DNA of 64,000 nucleotides from assembly GCF_024172095.1 (NCBI RefSeq), contig NZ_JAMZDX010000006.1, forward strand, positions 248,001 to 312,000. The letters run 5' to 3'. The DNA is from Kitasatospora cinereorecta. GTDB taxonomy: Bacteria > Actinomycetota > Actinomycetes > Streptomycetales > Streptomycetaceae. Under the pieces are notes generated by a model. It was not told where the DNA came from. It did not search any database and was given only the letters and a program-made list of their open reading frames with translations. Below are positions 26,264-35,043 of the stretch, piece by piece. Position 1 is the stretch's first letter. Each line of letters begins with the position of its first letter. Made by a program: the position numbers and the translations under genes.

Positions 26264-26776
26264 TCAGCGGATCTGGGTGGCGGCCCATTCGGCCCATTCG
26301 CGGCGCATGGCGTTGAAGCGGAGCCCGTACTCGAGCGCGATCCGGCCGTGGACGGAGAGGTCGTCGTCGCCCCAGTCGACGGAGTCGACGAGGCGGCGGA
26401 GGTCGTCGTGGCCCTGCTGGGAGAGGTCGGCGAGGCCGGTGAGGTAGGCGCGGGCCTGGTCGGGGGTGAGGACGCCGAGGAAGAAGACGCGCAGCAGGAT
26501 GTCGCTGCGGGTGTTGCGCTGGGGCTTGGTCTCGGTGAGCCAGTGGCGCAGTTCGGCGAGGCCCTCGTCGGTGAGGGTGTACTCCTTGCGGCCGCGCGGG
26601 CCTTCGGCGGTGACGCTGATCCAGCCGGTGTCGGCGAGGCGGGAGAGCTCGGTGTAGATCTGGCTCTGGGTGGCGGGCCAGACGTTGGCGAGCGAGGTCT
26701 CGAAGGTCTTGAGCAGGTCGTACCCGCTGGCGGGGTGTTCGGCGAGGAGTCCGAGGAGGGCGTGTCGAAGGCTCAT
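26264..26776 (-). CDS. PadR family transcriptional regulator
   Basis: 170 aa. The N-terminal winged helix reads LRHALLGLLAEHPASGYDLLKTFE with the QSQIYTELSRLADTGWI wing, and the C-terminal helical dimerisation domain follows (DLSQQGHDDLRRL). Start 26776 is preferred over ATG 26785 by SD spacing. It is divergent from a membrane protein/carotenoid-oxygenase operon, and two GACATGTC palindromes lie between them, so it likely represses that operon and itself. Confidence 0.9.
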   Translation of the reverse strand: MSLRHALLGLLAEHPASGYDLLKTFETSLANVWPATQSQIYTELSRLADTGWISVTAEGPRGRKEYTLTDEGLAELRHWLTETKPQRNTRSDILLRVFFLGVLTPDQARAYLTGLADLSQQGHDDLRRLVDSVDWGDDDLSVHGRIALEYGLRFNAMRREWAEWAATQIR

Positions 26777-26801
26777 GCCGCCCATCCTACATTCCAGTCT
26801 T

Positions 26802-26838
26802 GACATGTCGTCAGTGAAGGTTCTACTTTCGACATGTC
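26802..26838. promoter_or_regulatory. Twin GACATGTC palindromes, candidate PadR operator
   Basis: Identical 8-bp palindromes at 26802-26809 and 26831-26838, 29 bp apart centre to centre, sit in the short promoter region shared by padR and the divergent operon. ATGT/ACAT half-sites are usual in PadR operators. Binding is inference. Confidence 0.5.
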
Positions 26839-26869
26839 AGAACAGGAACATCAGCCACGGGGGCCAACG

Positions 26870-27424
26870 ATGTCGTACGTTCGCACCTTCCTCCCCTGGA
26901 TCGTCTTCGCGGTCCTGCCCTCCGCCCAGTGGCAGTGGGCGGCCCTGGTCGGCCTGCTGGTCGCGGCGGGGGTGACGGTCCAGCAGCGCCGGGCCGGGGC
27001 CGGCTTCGACGCGCTGATCATCGAGCTCGGTTCGGCCGCCTTCTTCGCGGTGCTGACGGTGATCGCCTTCGCCGACCCGGGCTCGGCGGTGCACGACTAC
27101 TCGGCGGCGCTGTCCTCGGCCGTCCTGGCGCTGATCGCGGGGGTCTCGCTGCTGATCGGCAGGCCGTTCACGCTCGGCATCGCCAAGCGCAGCACGCCCC
27201 GCGAGGTGTGGGGGCTCAAGCCGTTCGTCCGCACCAACGTGGTCGTCACCGCCGTGTGGACCGCGGCCTTCGCCGCGACCGCCGCCGCGCTGGCCTTCCT
27301 CGCCCACGGCGGCGACGCCCATTCGACGGCGGCCACGGTGGTCCAGATCGCCGGCTTCGCCGTGCCGATGGTGTTCACCGTCCGCTATGTCGCCGCCGTG
27401 CAGGCCAAGGCCGGTGCCCGATGA
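26870..27424 (+). CDS. Small multi-pass membrane protein
   Basis: 184 aa with about five to six hydrophobic segments (for example FLPWIVFAVLPSAQWQWAALV, AAFFAVLTVIAF, VVVTAVWTAAFAATAAALAFL). No catalytic motif was recognised. Start 26870 is chosen for its GGGGG six bases upstream; an ATG at 26834 is less well placed. Its stop overlaps the ATG of the carotenoid oxygenase (ATGA), so they are coupled and both probably under PadR control. Confidence 0.75.
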   Translation: MSYVRTFLPWIVFAVLPSAQWQWAALVGLLVAAGVTVQQRRAGAGFDALIIELGSAAFFAVLTVIAFADPGSAVHDYSAALSSAVLALIAGVSLLIGRPFTLGIAKRSTPREVWGLKPFVRTNVVVTAVWTAAFAATAAALAFLAHGGDAHSTAATVVQIAGFAVPMVFTVRYVAAVQAKAGAR

Positions 27425-28746
27425 GCGCCCCCCGCCACCTCTCGGGCAACTACGCCCCGGTCACCGAGGAGTTGACCTCGTTCGACCTGTCCGTCACCGG
27501 CCGGATCCCGGACGAGCTGAGCGGCTGGTACCTGCGCAACGGGCCGAACCCGGCGGACGCCGCCTCCGGCCACTGGTTCTTCGGCTACGGCATGGTGCAC
27601 GGCGTCCGGCTGGAGGGCGGGCGGGCGGTCTCGTACCGCAACCGCTGGGTCCGCACCCGCAGCCTGACCGAGGGCGCCCGCGCCTTCGACCGGGACGGCC
27701 GCCGCGACCTCACCGCCGGCCCGGCCAACACCCACGTCATCCGGCACGCGGGCCGCACCCTGGCCCTGGTCGAGACGGCCCTGCCGTACGAGCTCACCTG
27801 CGACCTGGACACGGTCGGCCCGTACGACTTCGACGGCAGGCTGCGGACCGCGATGACCGCGCACACCCGGACCTGCCCGACCACCGGGGAGCTGCACTTC
27901 TTCGGCTACGGCATCACCGAGGGCCCGTTCCTCACCTACCACCGGGCCGACGCCTCGGGCGAGTTGGTGATCAGTCGGCCGGTCGAGGTGCCCGGGCCGA
28001 CGATGATGCACGACTTCGCGCTCACCGCGGAGCACGTGGTGTTCATGGACCTGCCGGTCGTCTTCGACGCCGACCTGGTCGGCGGCACCATGCCGTACCG
28101 CTGGGACGACGGCTACGGCGCCCGGCTCGGGGTGCTGCGCCGCGACGACCCGTACGGTCGGGTGCGCTGGTTCCCGATCGACCCCTGCTACGTGTTCCAC
28201 CAGCTCAACGCGTACGACGCGGCGGACGGCACGATCGTCCTGCACGTCATGCGCTACCCGGAGCTGTGGCGGCGCGGCGCGGACGGCTCGGTCGACCGCA
28301 GCCAGGAGGCGACGCTCTGGAAGTGGACGGTCGACCCGGTCCGCGGGACGGTCGCCGAGGAGCAGTGCGACGACCGCCCGGGCGAGTTCCCCCGGGTCGA
28401 CGACCGGCTGACCGGTCTCCGGGCCGCCTTCGGCCACGCCACCTGCGGCGACGCGCTGGTCCGGTACGACCTGCGCACCGGCGGCTCGACCGCGCACGAG
28501 TTCGGGCCGGGCCGCACCCCGGGCGAGGCGGTGTTCGCCCCCGCCCGACCCGCCGGAACGGACGGTGCGGCCGACAGCGACGGGCCGGGCTGGCTGATGA
28601 CGTACGTCCACGACGCTGCCACCGACCGCAGCGACCTGGTGGTCCTCGACGCGGACGACCTGACCGCTCCCCCGGTGGCCACCGTCCACCTGCCGGCCCG
28701 CGTCCCGTACGGCTTCCACGGCAGCTGGCTCCCCGACCTGCCGTAG
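27421..28746 (+). CDS. Carotenoid cleavage oxygenase (RPE65 family)
   Basis: 441 aa. The family start GNYAPVTEE and GWYLRNGPNP are present, and the four iron-binding histidines fall in TAHTRTCP, MMHDFAL, VFHQLNAY and the C-terminal YGFHGSWL. These non-haem iron enzymes split double bonds of carotenoids, apocarotenoids or stilbenes with O2. No carotenoid synthesis genes lie nearby, so the substrate may come from elsewhere. It is translationally coupled to the upstream membrane protein. Confidence 0.93.
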   Translation: MSAPRHLSGNYAPVTEELTSFDLSVTGRIPDELSGWYLRNGPNPADAASGHWFFGYGMVHGVRLEGGRAVSYRNRWVRTRSLTEGARAFDRDGRRDLTAGPANTHVIRHAGRTLALVETALPYELTCDLDTVGPYDFDGRLRTAMTAHTRTCPTTGELHFFGYGITEGPFLTYHRADASGELVISRPVEVPGPTMMHDFALTAEHVVFMDLPVVFDADLVGGTMPYRWDDGYGARLGVLRRDDPYGRVRWFPIDPCYVFHQLNAYDAADGTIVLHVMRYPELWRRGADGSVDRSQEATLWKWTVDPVRGTVAEEQCDDRPGEFPRVDDRLTGLRAAFGHATCGDALVRYDLRTGGSTAHEFGPGRTPGEAVFAPARPAGTDGAADSDGPGWLMTYVHDAATDRSDLVVLDADDLTAPPVATVHLPARVPYGFHGSWLPDLP

Positions 28747-28760
28747 CGGGAGGAACGCCG

Positions 28761-28793
28761 AAAGGCCGGCCGCCGAGGAGGCGGCCGGCCTTT
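28761..28793. terminator. Bidirectional terminator between convergent genes
   Basis: AAAGGCCGGCCGCC, a GAGGA loop, and the exact complement ending TTT, midway between the carotenoid oxygenase and the convergent MFS gene. A-run and T-run at either side allow use in both directions. Confidence 0.88.
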
Positions 28794-28800
28794 CGCGCCG

Positions 28801-30336
28801 TCAGACGGCGAGCTCGGCGCCGTCCGAGGGGGCTTCGGCGGCCGACGCGGCGGGCTTGGTGTCGCGCATGACCAGGGTGGCGACCACGGCGGCGGCGAGG
28901 ACGCCGACCGCGCTGATGGTGAAGGTGGTCGACATCGCGGAGGTGAAGGCCTCCCGGGCGGCGTGGACCAGGCCGGTGTCCCCCTGGGCGAGGGCCAGCG
29001 CGCCGCCGATGGAGTGCTTGGCGGCCGCGGGGGCGTCGGCGGGCATCCGGTGGGCGAAGCCGCTGGTCAGCAGGGAGCCGAGGATGGCGATGCCGAGCGC
29101 GGTGCCGGCCTGCTGGATGGTGTCGTTGAGGGCGGAGCCGACGCCGGCCTGCTCCTGCGGGATGGTGCCCATCAGGGCGCCGACGGCGGCGGGCATGGCC
29201 AGTCCGGCGCCGAGGCCGAGCAGGCCGAGGGCGGTGGCCGGGACGGTGAAGCCGCTGTCGGCGGTCACGGTGGTGAGCAGGACGAAGGAGGCGGCCATGA
29301 CGAGCATGCCGGCCAGGATCAGGTACCGGTTGCCGATCTTCGCGGCGAGCTGGGCGCCGCCGGCGTTGCCGATCAGCGCGGCGACGGCGAGCGGGACGAA
29401 GGCGAGGCCGGCCTTGAGGGGCGAGTAGCCGAGGACGAACTGCAGGTACTGGGTGAGGACCAGGAGCAGGCCGCCGTTGCCGATCTGCAGCAGGGTCAGC
29501 GAGAGCGAGCCGCCGCTGAAGTTGCGGTTGCGGAACAGGACCAGCGGGACCATCGGCGCGGAGGTGGTGTTCTCCCAGACCACGAAGGCGCCGAGGGCGA
29601 GGACGGCGACGGCCAGGGTGAGCGCCGCGTGGCCGCCGAACGCGCCGTGCTGCGGGAGGTCGATGATCCACCAGATCAGCGCGGTCATGCCGGCGGCGGA
29701 GAGCACCGCGCCGATCGGGTCGGGCTTCTGCCAGGGGCCCTTGGACTCGGGCATCAGGGTGAGGCCGGCCAGGATCGCCAGGGCGACCACCGGGACGTTG
29801 ATGAAGAAGATCGAGTGCCAGGAGAAGTGGTCGATCAGCACGCCGCCGAGGACCGGGCTGCCGACCAGGCCGAGCATGGAGACCGATCCCCAGGCGGCCA
29901 TCGCCTTGGGGCGCTCGTCCTCGTCGAAGACGGTGATGAGGATCGAGAGGGTGGAGGGCATGATCAGCGCGCCGCCGACGCCCATGGCGATCCGGGCGGC
30001 GATCACCTCGCCGGGGGTGGCACAGAAGGTGGCGCCGAGCGAGGCGGCCCCGAACAGCAGCAGACCGACGATCATGACCTTGCGCCGGCCGAAGCGGTCG
30101 CCCAGGCTGCCCGAGGTGAGCAGCAGGCCGGCGAAGACCAGGACGTAGGAGTCCAGGATCCACTGCAGGTCCTGGGGTCCGGCGCCGATGTCGGCGGCCA
30201 TCGAGGGCACCGCCACGGTGAGCGCCATGCTGTCGACCACCAGCACCAGGGTGCTGAGGCAGAGCACGATCAGGATCCACCAGCGGCGCGGATTGCGGCT
30301 CCGAGTTGCGTGGCTTTCCACTGCGCGGCCTTCCAT
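28801..30336 (-). CDS. MFS drug exporter, DHA2 (EmrB/QacA) type, 14 TM
   Basis: 511 aa. LVLVVDSMALTVAVPSMAADI is the DHA2 motif of helix 1, followed by LQWILDSYVLVFAGLLL and GSLGDRFGRRK (motif A). About fourteen helices fit the length. GGAGGAA upstream of ATG 30336 fixes the start. It is divergent from a TetR regulator, with several copies of a shared dyad between them, so export is probably induced by a ligand of that repressor. Substrate unknown, likely antibiotics or dyes. Confidence 0.93.
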   Translation of the reverse strand: MEGRAVESHATRSRNPRRWWILIVLCLSTLVLVVDSMALTVAVPSMAADIGAGPQDLQWILDSYVLVFAGLLLTSGSLGDRFGRRKVMIVGLLLFGAASLGATFCATPGEVIAARIAMGVGGALIMPSTLSILITVFDEDERPKAMAAWGSVSMLGLVGSPVLGGVLIDHFSWHSIFFINVPVVALAILAGLTLMPESKGPWQKPDPIGAVLSAAGMTALIWWIIDLPQHGAFGGHAALTLAVAVLALGAFVVWENTTSAPMVPLVLFRNRNFSGGSLSLTLLQIGNGGLLLVLTQYLQFVLGYSPLKAGLAFVPLAVAALIGNAGGAQLAAKIGNRYLILAGMLVMAASFVLLTTVTADSGFTVPATALGLLGLGAGLAMPAAVGALMGTIPQEQAGVGSALNDTIQQAGTALGIAILGSLLTSGFAHRMPADAPAAAKHSIGGALALAQGDTGLVHAAREAFTSAMSTTFTISAVGVLAAAVVATLVMRDTKPAASAAEAPSDGAELAV

Positions 30337-30378
30337 TGCGAGGTTCCTCCCCGTCCCGCGGGCCGCCGTCCGACCCGC

Positions 30379-30473
30379 TGCGTACACCGTTCGCTTCGTT
30401 GCGAACACTGTACGCACGGCGGAACGGTGTGCGCAACCCCGCTTCCTGTACGCTGATGCGAACGGTGTACGCA
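30379..30473. promoter_or_regulatory. Array of TetR operator dyads GCGwACnnnGTwCGC
   Basis: Four related 16-bp sites fill the divergent promoter region: 30379-30394, 30401-30416, 30420-30435 (degenerate) and 30458-30473. The first and last are exact reverse complements. Each good site contains a 15-bp dyad with GCG/CGC ends and AC/GT inner pairs around a 3-bp centre. Binding by the adjacent TetR protein is inference. Confidence 0.7.
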
Positions 30474-30503
30474 CCCGCAGGCAACAGCGAGCAGGAGGAC
30501 GCC

Positions 30504-31241
30504 ATGGCGGCCACGAACCGACCGATCCCGTCCGTGTGGGCGCGGCAGCAGCGCGAGGCCGACCAGCCCGCGCTGAGCCGGGCGGCGATCGTCCGCGAGG
30601 CGATCGCGATGCTGGACGCCGACGGCGTCGAGGCGCTCAGCATGCGCAAGCTCGGCGCCCGGCTGAACGCCGGCGCCACCTCGCTCTACCGGCACGTGGC
30701 CACCAAGGACGAGCTGATGGAGCTCGCGGTGGACGAGGTCGCGGCCGAGATCCACGTCCCGGCGCCGGGCTCCGGCGACTGGCGGCCCGCCGTCGCCGAG
30801 GCGGCGCAGTCCTTCCGGGCGACGGCGCTGCGCCACCCGTGGCTGGCCTCGGTGCTCGGCCAGGCCGGACTGGCCTACCTCGGCCCCAACCTGATGGCCT
30901 TCTCCGACCGGCTGGCCGCGCTGTTCACCGCCGTCGGCTTCCCCGAGCCGAGCCTGGCGATCGACACCGTCCTGTCGTACGTGGTGGGCATGAGCACCAC
31001 CGAGGCGGCCTGGCTGAGCACGGTCGCCCGGTCGGGCGAGACCGAGGCCGGGTTCATCGCGCGGCTGATGCCGGCCGCCCGGCAGGCGGCGGCCGGCCAC
31101 GAGCACCTGGAGGAGGCGTACGCGGACACCGCCGAAGCGGCGGCCGAGGGGTCGGTCGACCCGGTCGCCATCCGCGACGCCAAGTTCGGCTACGGGCTGG
31201 CGGTCATTCTCGACGGTCTGGCGCTGCGGCTTCCGGGCTAG
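30504..31241 (+). CDS. TetR family transcriptional repressor
   Basis: 245 aa. The HTH lies at about residues 25-70 (LSRAAIVREAIAMLDADGVEALSMRKLGARL, cited in part; then SLYRHVATKDELMELAVDE), and the TetR_C-type ligand domain follows, with AYLGPNLMAFSDRLAALF. GGAGGAC precedes the ATG. It is divergent from the DHA2 exporter and faces an operator array; its 3' end overlaps the convergent MMPL gene by 38 bp. Confidence 0.92.
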   Translation: MAATNRPIPSVWARQQREADQPALSRAAIVREAIAMLDADGVEALSMRKLGARLNAGATSLYRHVATKDELMELAVDEVAAEIHVPAPGSGDWRPAVAEAAQSFRATALRHPWLASVLGQAGLAYLGPNLMAFSDRLAALFTAVGFPEPSLAIDTVLSYVVGMSTTEAAWLSTVARSGETEAGFIARLMPAARQAAAGHEHLEEAYADTAEAAAEGSVDPVAIRDAKFGYGLAVILDGLALRLPG

Positions 31242-33321
31242 CGGTGCGGGCGTGCGGGATGGGCGCCGACAGGAGGCTCGGCCACCACATGTGGCGGTCC
31301 AGGTCGATGGTCAGCGCGGTGACCAGGACCGAGCGGACCACCAGGGTGTCCAGCAGGATGCCGAGCGCCACCGCGAAGCCGATCTCCGCGAAGCCGACCA
31401 CCGGCAGGGTGCCCAGCACGCCGAAGGTGCTGGCCAGGATCAGTCCGGCAGAGGTGATCACACCGCCGGTGGCGGCCAGGCCGGCCACCGCGCCGGCCCG
31501 GGTGCCCAGGTGCCCGGACTCCTCGCGGACCCGGGTCATCAGGAAGATGTTGTAGTCGATGCCCAGCGCCACCAGGAAGACGAACACGAAGAGCGGGAAG
31601 GACTGGTCCTGCCCCTCGAAGTGGAAGACGTGGGCGAAGAAGAACGCGCTGATGCCGAGCGCCGCCGTGTACGACAGCACCACGGTGGCGATCAGCACCA
31701 GCGGCGCGACCACCGCCCTCAGCAGGGCGGCCAGGATCAGCAGCACCACCACGAGCACCAGCGGGATGATCACCCGGTTGTCGTGCGCGGCGGCCCGGCC
31801 GGCGTCCAGCAGGACGGCGGTGCTGCCGCCGACCTTGGCGTCGGCGCCCGGGACGGCGTGGACCGCGTCCCGGACTCGGTCCACGGTGGCCTTGGCCGCA
31901 TCGCTGTCCGGCGGGTCGGTGAGGGTGGCCTGGAAGAAGGCCTCCCCGGACTGGGTCACCGGCGGGGTGGTGCCGGACACCCCGGCGGTCGCGGCGGTGG
32001 CCTGTTGCACCGCGCCGACCTGCGCCGCGTTGCTGATGATCGACAGCGGCGCGCCGGTGCCGCCCGGGAAGTGCTCGGCGAGCACCTGCTGGCCGACCAC
32101 CGAGTCGGGCGTGCCGGTGAAGGTGCCGGCCGTGCTCAGCCCGCCCGCGTTCAGCGAGATCAGGCCGAGCGAGCAGACCGCCAGCGCCACCCCGGTGGTC
32201 GCCCAGACGGTCCGCGGGCGCTGCCCGATCCAGCCGCCGATGTGCGCCCAGCGGCCGGACTTGGTGGGCTCCGGCGTCCCGTAGTCGGGCCGCACCGGCC
32301 AGAACACCCAGCGCCCGACGGTCACCAGCAGGGCCGGCAGCAGGGTCAGCATCGCGGGCAGCGCGATCAGCACGCCGATCGCGCAGACCGGGCCGAGTCC
32401 GCTGGTGGAGTTCATCTCGGCGATGGTCAGGCAGAGCATCGAGGCGACCACGGTGGCGGAGCTGGCGAAGATCGCCGGCCCGGCCCGGTGCAGGGCGAAG
32501 GCCATCGCCTCGTGGCGGTCCTCGTGCCGGCGGAGCTCCTCGCGGTAGCGCGCGGTCAGCAGCAGGGCGTAGTCGGTGCCGGCGCCGAGCACCAGGACGA
32601 CCAGGATGCCCGCGCTCTGCGCGTTGACGGTCAGTCCGGCGTGCGCGGCGAACAGGTAGATCACCGCCTCGGCGACGATCAGCGCCACGCCCGCCGAGAC
32701 CAGGGGGAACAGCCACAGCACCGGACTGCGGTAGGTGAGCAGCAGCAGGATCACCACCACCGAGACGGTGGCGAACAGCAGCGTGGAGTCGATGCCGGCG
32801 AACGCCTCGGACTCGTCGGCGCCGACGCCGGCCGGCCCGGTGACGTGGGTGGCGAGCCCGGTGTCGCCGCCCGCCGCGGCGGTGGCGCGCAGGCTGTCGA
32901 CGGCGGGCCGGAGGTTGTTCCAGCCGTTGGTGCCGACCTCGATCGGGACGGAGGTCTGCATCGCCTTGCCGTCCTGCGAGGTGATCGGGCCGACCACCTG
33001 ACCGGCCACGTGCGGGGCGGAGGCGAAGGTGATCGCGTCCTGCTGGGCCTTGGCCTGGTCCGCTGCCGTGATGCCGCTGTCGCGCTCGTACACCACCACG
33101 GCCTGGGCGGTCTCGACCGGCTGGAAGGTCTTCTGCTCCATCAGCACCTGGGTGGACTCCGCGCTGCCGGGCAGCCAGCTGGACGCCTGGTTGTCCTCGG
33201 CGCCGGTCAGCTTGCCGGCCAGCGGCCCGGCGGCCAGCACCAGCAGCAGCCAGACCGCGAGCACCACCCACTTGCTACGGCGACCGCAGGGAAGCGTGGC
33301 CAGTCTCCTGGACGGACTCAT
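31204..33321 (-). CDS. MMPL family (RND superfamily) membrane transporter
   Basis: 705 aa. It has the MMPL layout: helix 1 (VVLAVWLLLVLAAGPLAG), a large extracellular loop, five helices including GAGTDYALLLTARYREELRR, then the second half repeating this with ALGIDYNIFLMTRVREE. The paired GTDYA/GIDYN motifs carry the proton-relay Asp residues. Such proteins export lipids or hydrophobic compounds. It overlaps the TetR gene tail to tail by 38 bp, so the two messages could pair. Confidence 0.93.
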   Translation of the reverse strand: MSPSRRLATLPCGRRSKWVVLAVWLLLVLAAGPLAGKLTGAEDNQASSWLPGSAESTQVLMEQKTFQPVETAQAVVVYERDSGITAADQAKAQQDAITFASAPHVAGQVVGPITSQDGKAMQTSVPIEVGTNGWNNLRPAVDSLRATAAAGGDTGLATHVTGPAGVGADESEAFAGIDSTLLFATVSVVVILLLLTYRSPVLWLFPLVSAGVALIVAEAVIYLFAAHAGLTVNAQSAGILVVLVLGAGTDYALLLTARYREELRRHEDRHEAMAFALHRAGPAIFASSATVVASMLCLTIAEMNSTSGLGPVCAIGVLIALPAMLTLLPALLVTVGRWVFWPVRPDYGTPEPTKSGRWAHIGGWIGQRPRTVWATTGVALAVCSLGLISLNAGGLSTAGTFTGTPDSVVGQQVLAEHFPGGTGAPLSIISNAAQVGAVQQATAATAGVSGTTPPVTQSGEAFFQATLTDPPDSDAAKATVDRVRDAVHAVPGADAKVGGSTAVLLDAGRAAAHDNRVIIPLVLVVVLLILAALLRAVVAPLVLIATVVLSYTAALGISAFFFAHVFHFEGQDQSFPLFVFVFLVALGIDYNIFLMTRVREESGHLGTRAGAVAGLAATGGVITSAGLILASTFGVLGTLPVVGFAEIGFAVALGILLDTLVVRSVLVTALTIDLDRHMWWPSLLSAPIPHARTASPEAAAPDRRE

Positions 33322-33484
33322 CGGTACGTCCCCTTCGGCACGTGCGTCGGCGAGTCCCGCCCGCCCGGACAACCCCGGGTCCCAATATGGCACCGCCCCC
33401 GCGTCCCGGCAGCCGGGCTTCCGCCGCCCGGGGGGCGGTCACCCGGCTGCCCGGACCGCCGGGAGCGGCGGGGGCCGTGGGGGC

Positions 33485-33967
33485 TCAGCCCATCGTCTTC
33501 GCGCCGTCCAGCGACTCCCGGATGATGTCCGCGTGGCCGGCGTGCTGCGAGGTCTCCGCGATGACGTGGAGCAGCACCCGCCGCACCGACCACTTGGCGC
33601 CGGGCTCGAACCAGGGCGCCTCCGGCAGGGCGTGCTCCTGGTCCAGGTCCAGGGTGCGGAGCAGTTCGTCGGTGCGCCGGGAGACCTGCTCGTAGCGGTC
33701 CAGCAGGACGGCCAGGGTCTCGCCGTCCAGCATCCTGAACTGGTTCTCCCAGTCGATCGGTTCGCTGCGCATCGCGTCGGCGCCGCCGGTCGCGAACCGC
33801 ATCCACCGTTCCTCGACGCCGGTCACGTGCTTGATCAGCCCGCCGAGGCACAGTTCGCTGGCGGTGGTGCGCCGGGCGGCCTGCTCGTCCGTCAGGTCGC
33901 GGACGGTGTAGCGCAGGAAGCCCCGGTGCTTGCCCAGGGTCTCCAGCAGATCGGACTGTTCGCTCAT
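33485..33967 (-). CDS. DinB/DUF664 family protein
   Basis: 160 aa four-helix bundle. LGGLIKHVTGVEERWM has the first metal-binding His, and VLLHVIAETSQHAGHADIIRE the other two, as in DinB-like proteins; some members are thiol-dependent transferases using mycothiol or bacillithiol. AGAGAG precedes ATG 33967. It lies 71 bp downstream of a VOC-family gene on the same strand and may share its message. Confidence 0.88.
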   Translation of the reverse strand: MSEQSDLLETLGKHRGFLRYTVRDLTDEQAARRTTASELCLGGLIKHVTGVEERWMRFATGGADAMRSEPIDWENQFRMLDGETLAVLLDRYEQVSRRTDELLRTLDLDQEHALPEAPWFEPGAKWSVRRVLLHVIAETSQHAGHADIIRESLDGAKTMG

Positions 33968-34038
33968 CGCTCTCTCCTCCGTACGACGCGGCCGGCCGCG
34001 CCCGTGGGCGCCGCCGGCCGCCGGCTGTCCCGGGCGGG

Positions 34039-34833
34039 TCAGACGTCCGCCATGCTCGGCATCTCGCCCTCGGTGGTACCCATGTCGATGATCGAGAACG
34101 CCGCGCCCTGCGGGTCGACCAGCGAGGCGAACCGGCCGAACGGGCTGCTCATCGGCCCGAAGACCAGCTTCCCGCCCAGCTCGACGGCCTTGGTCACGGC
34201 GGCGTCGCAGTCCTCCACGCCGAAGTAGACGCTCATGAAGGAGGGCACCTCGGCCGGCACGTCCGGGGTCATCTCCATCCGGCCCAGCGCCGGCCCGGCG
34301 TCCAGGTTGAAGATCTTGTAGTCGACGTGCTCGTCGGCCATCTTCTGGGTTGTGTACGGGAAGACCGCCGGGAAGAAGGCGTCGGACTTGGCCGGTTCGC
34401 GGGTGAAGACCTCGGCCCAGGCGTACGAGCCGCTCTCGCCGATCTTCTCGAAGCCCTCGTGGGTGCCGCCCTGCCAGACGCCGAACACCACACCGCCCGG
34501 GTCCTGCGCGATCAGCATCGAGCCGAAGTCGCCGACCTGCATCGGATCCATCAGCACCGTGCCGCCAGCCGCGCGGATCTTCTCGGCCGTTCCCGCGGCA
34601 TCCGGCGAGGCCAGGTACAGGCACCAGGCGGAGTGCCCCTCCTGACCCGGCATCGGCGGCACCACGGCGGCGACCGCCTTGCCGTCCGAGTACGCCTGCG
34701 TGTAGTTCCCGTACTCCGACGAGGCCTCGCCGAAGGTCCAGCCCAGCACCCCGCCGTAGAAGGTCTTCGCGCCCTCGACGTCCGAGAACATCGCGTCCGC
34801 CCAGCAGGGCGTGCCTTCCGGTTGCACCGCCAT
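34039..34833 (-). CDS. VOC family (glyoxalase-like) protein with two domains
   Basis: 264 aa with two vicinal-oxygen-chelate modules, each starting with a W-x-D/E-type strand (GTPCWADAMFSDVEGAKTFYG; SYAWAEVFTREPAKSDAFFPA) and ending with a VDPQGAAFSI-type strand. It resembles the 27-30 kDa CFP30B-like proteins of actinomycetes, whose ligand is unknown. The start at 34833 follows AGGGAG; a longer frame upstream is less likely. Confidence 0.87.
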   Translation of the reverse strand: MAVQPEGTPCWADAMFSDVEGAKTFYGGVLGWTFGEASSEYGNYTQAYSDGKAVAAVVPPMPGQEGHSAWCLYLASPDAAGTAEKIRAAGGTVLMDPMQVGDFGSMLIAQDPGGVVFGVWQGGTHEGFEKIGESGSYAWAEVFTREPAKSDAFFPAVFPYTTQKMADEHVDYKIFNLDAGPALGRMEMTPDVPAEVPSFMSVYFGVEDCDAAVTKAVELGGKLVFGPMSSPFGRFASLVDPQGAAFSIIDMGTTEGEMPSMADV

Positions 34834-35043
34834 TGGTCCTGCTCCCTGTGCAGTGATGGATATGGCCCGGTATGTCACGCTAGCGACTCACCCCCCGGCC
34901 TGCCCGGCAGGCCGCGCCGACAGGCTGTTGCCGCGCTGTGACAGCCGGTGCACCGCCCGATGACCGGCGCCGGGCAGGCTTGTTCCATCGCACGGCGTCC
35001 GGGGAGAGGACGCCGGCACCGCTCCCCGGGGGGAACCACCGCC

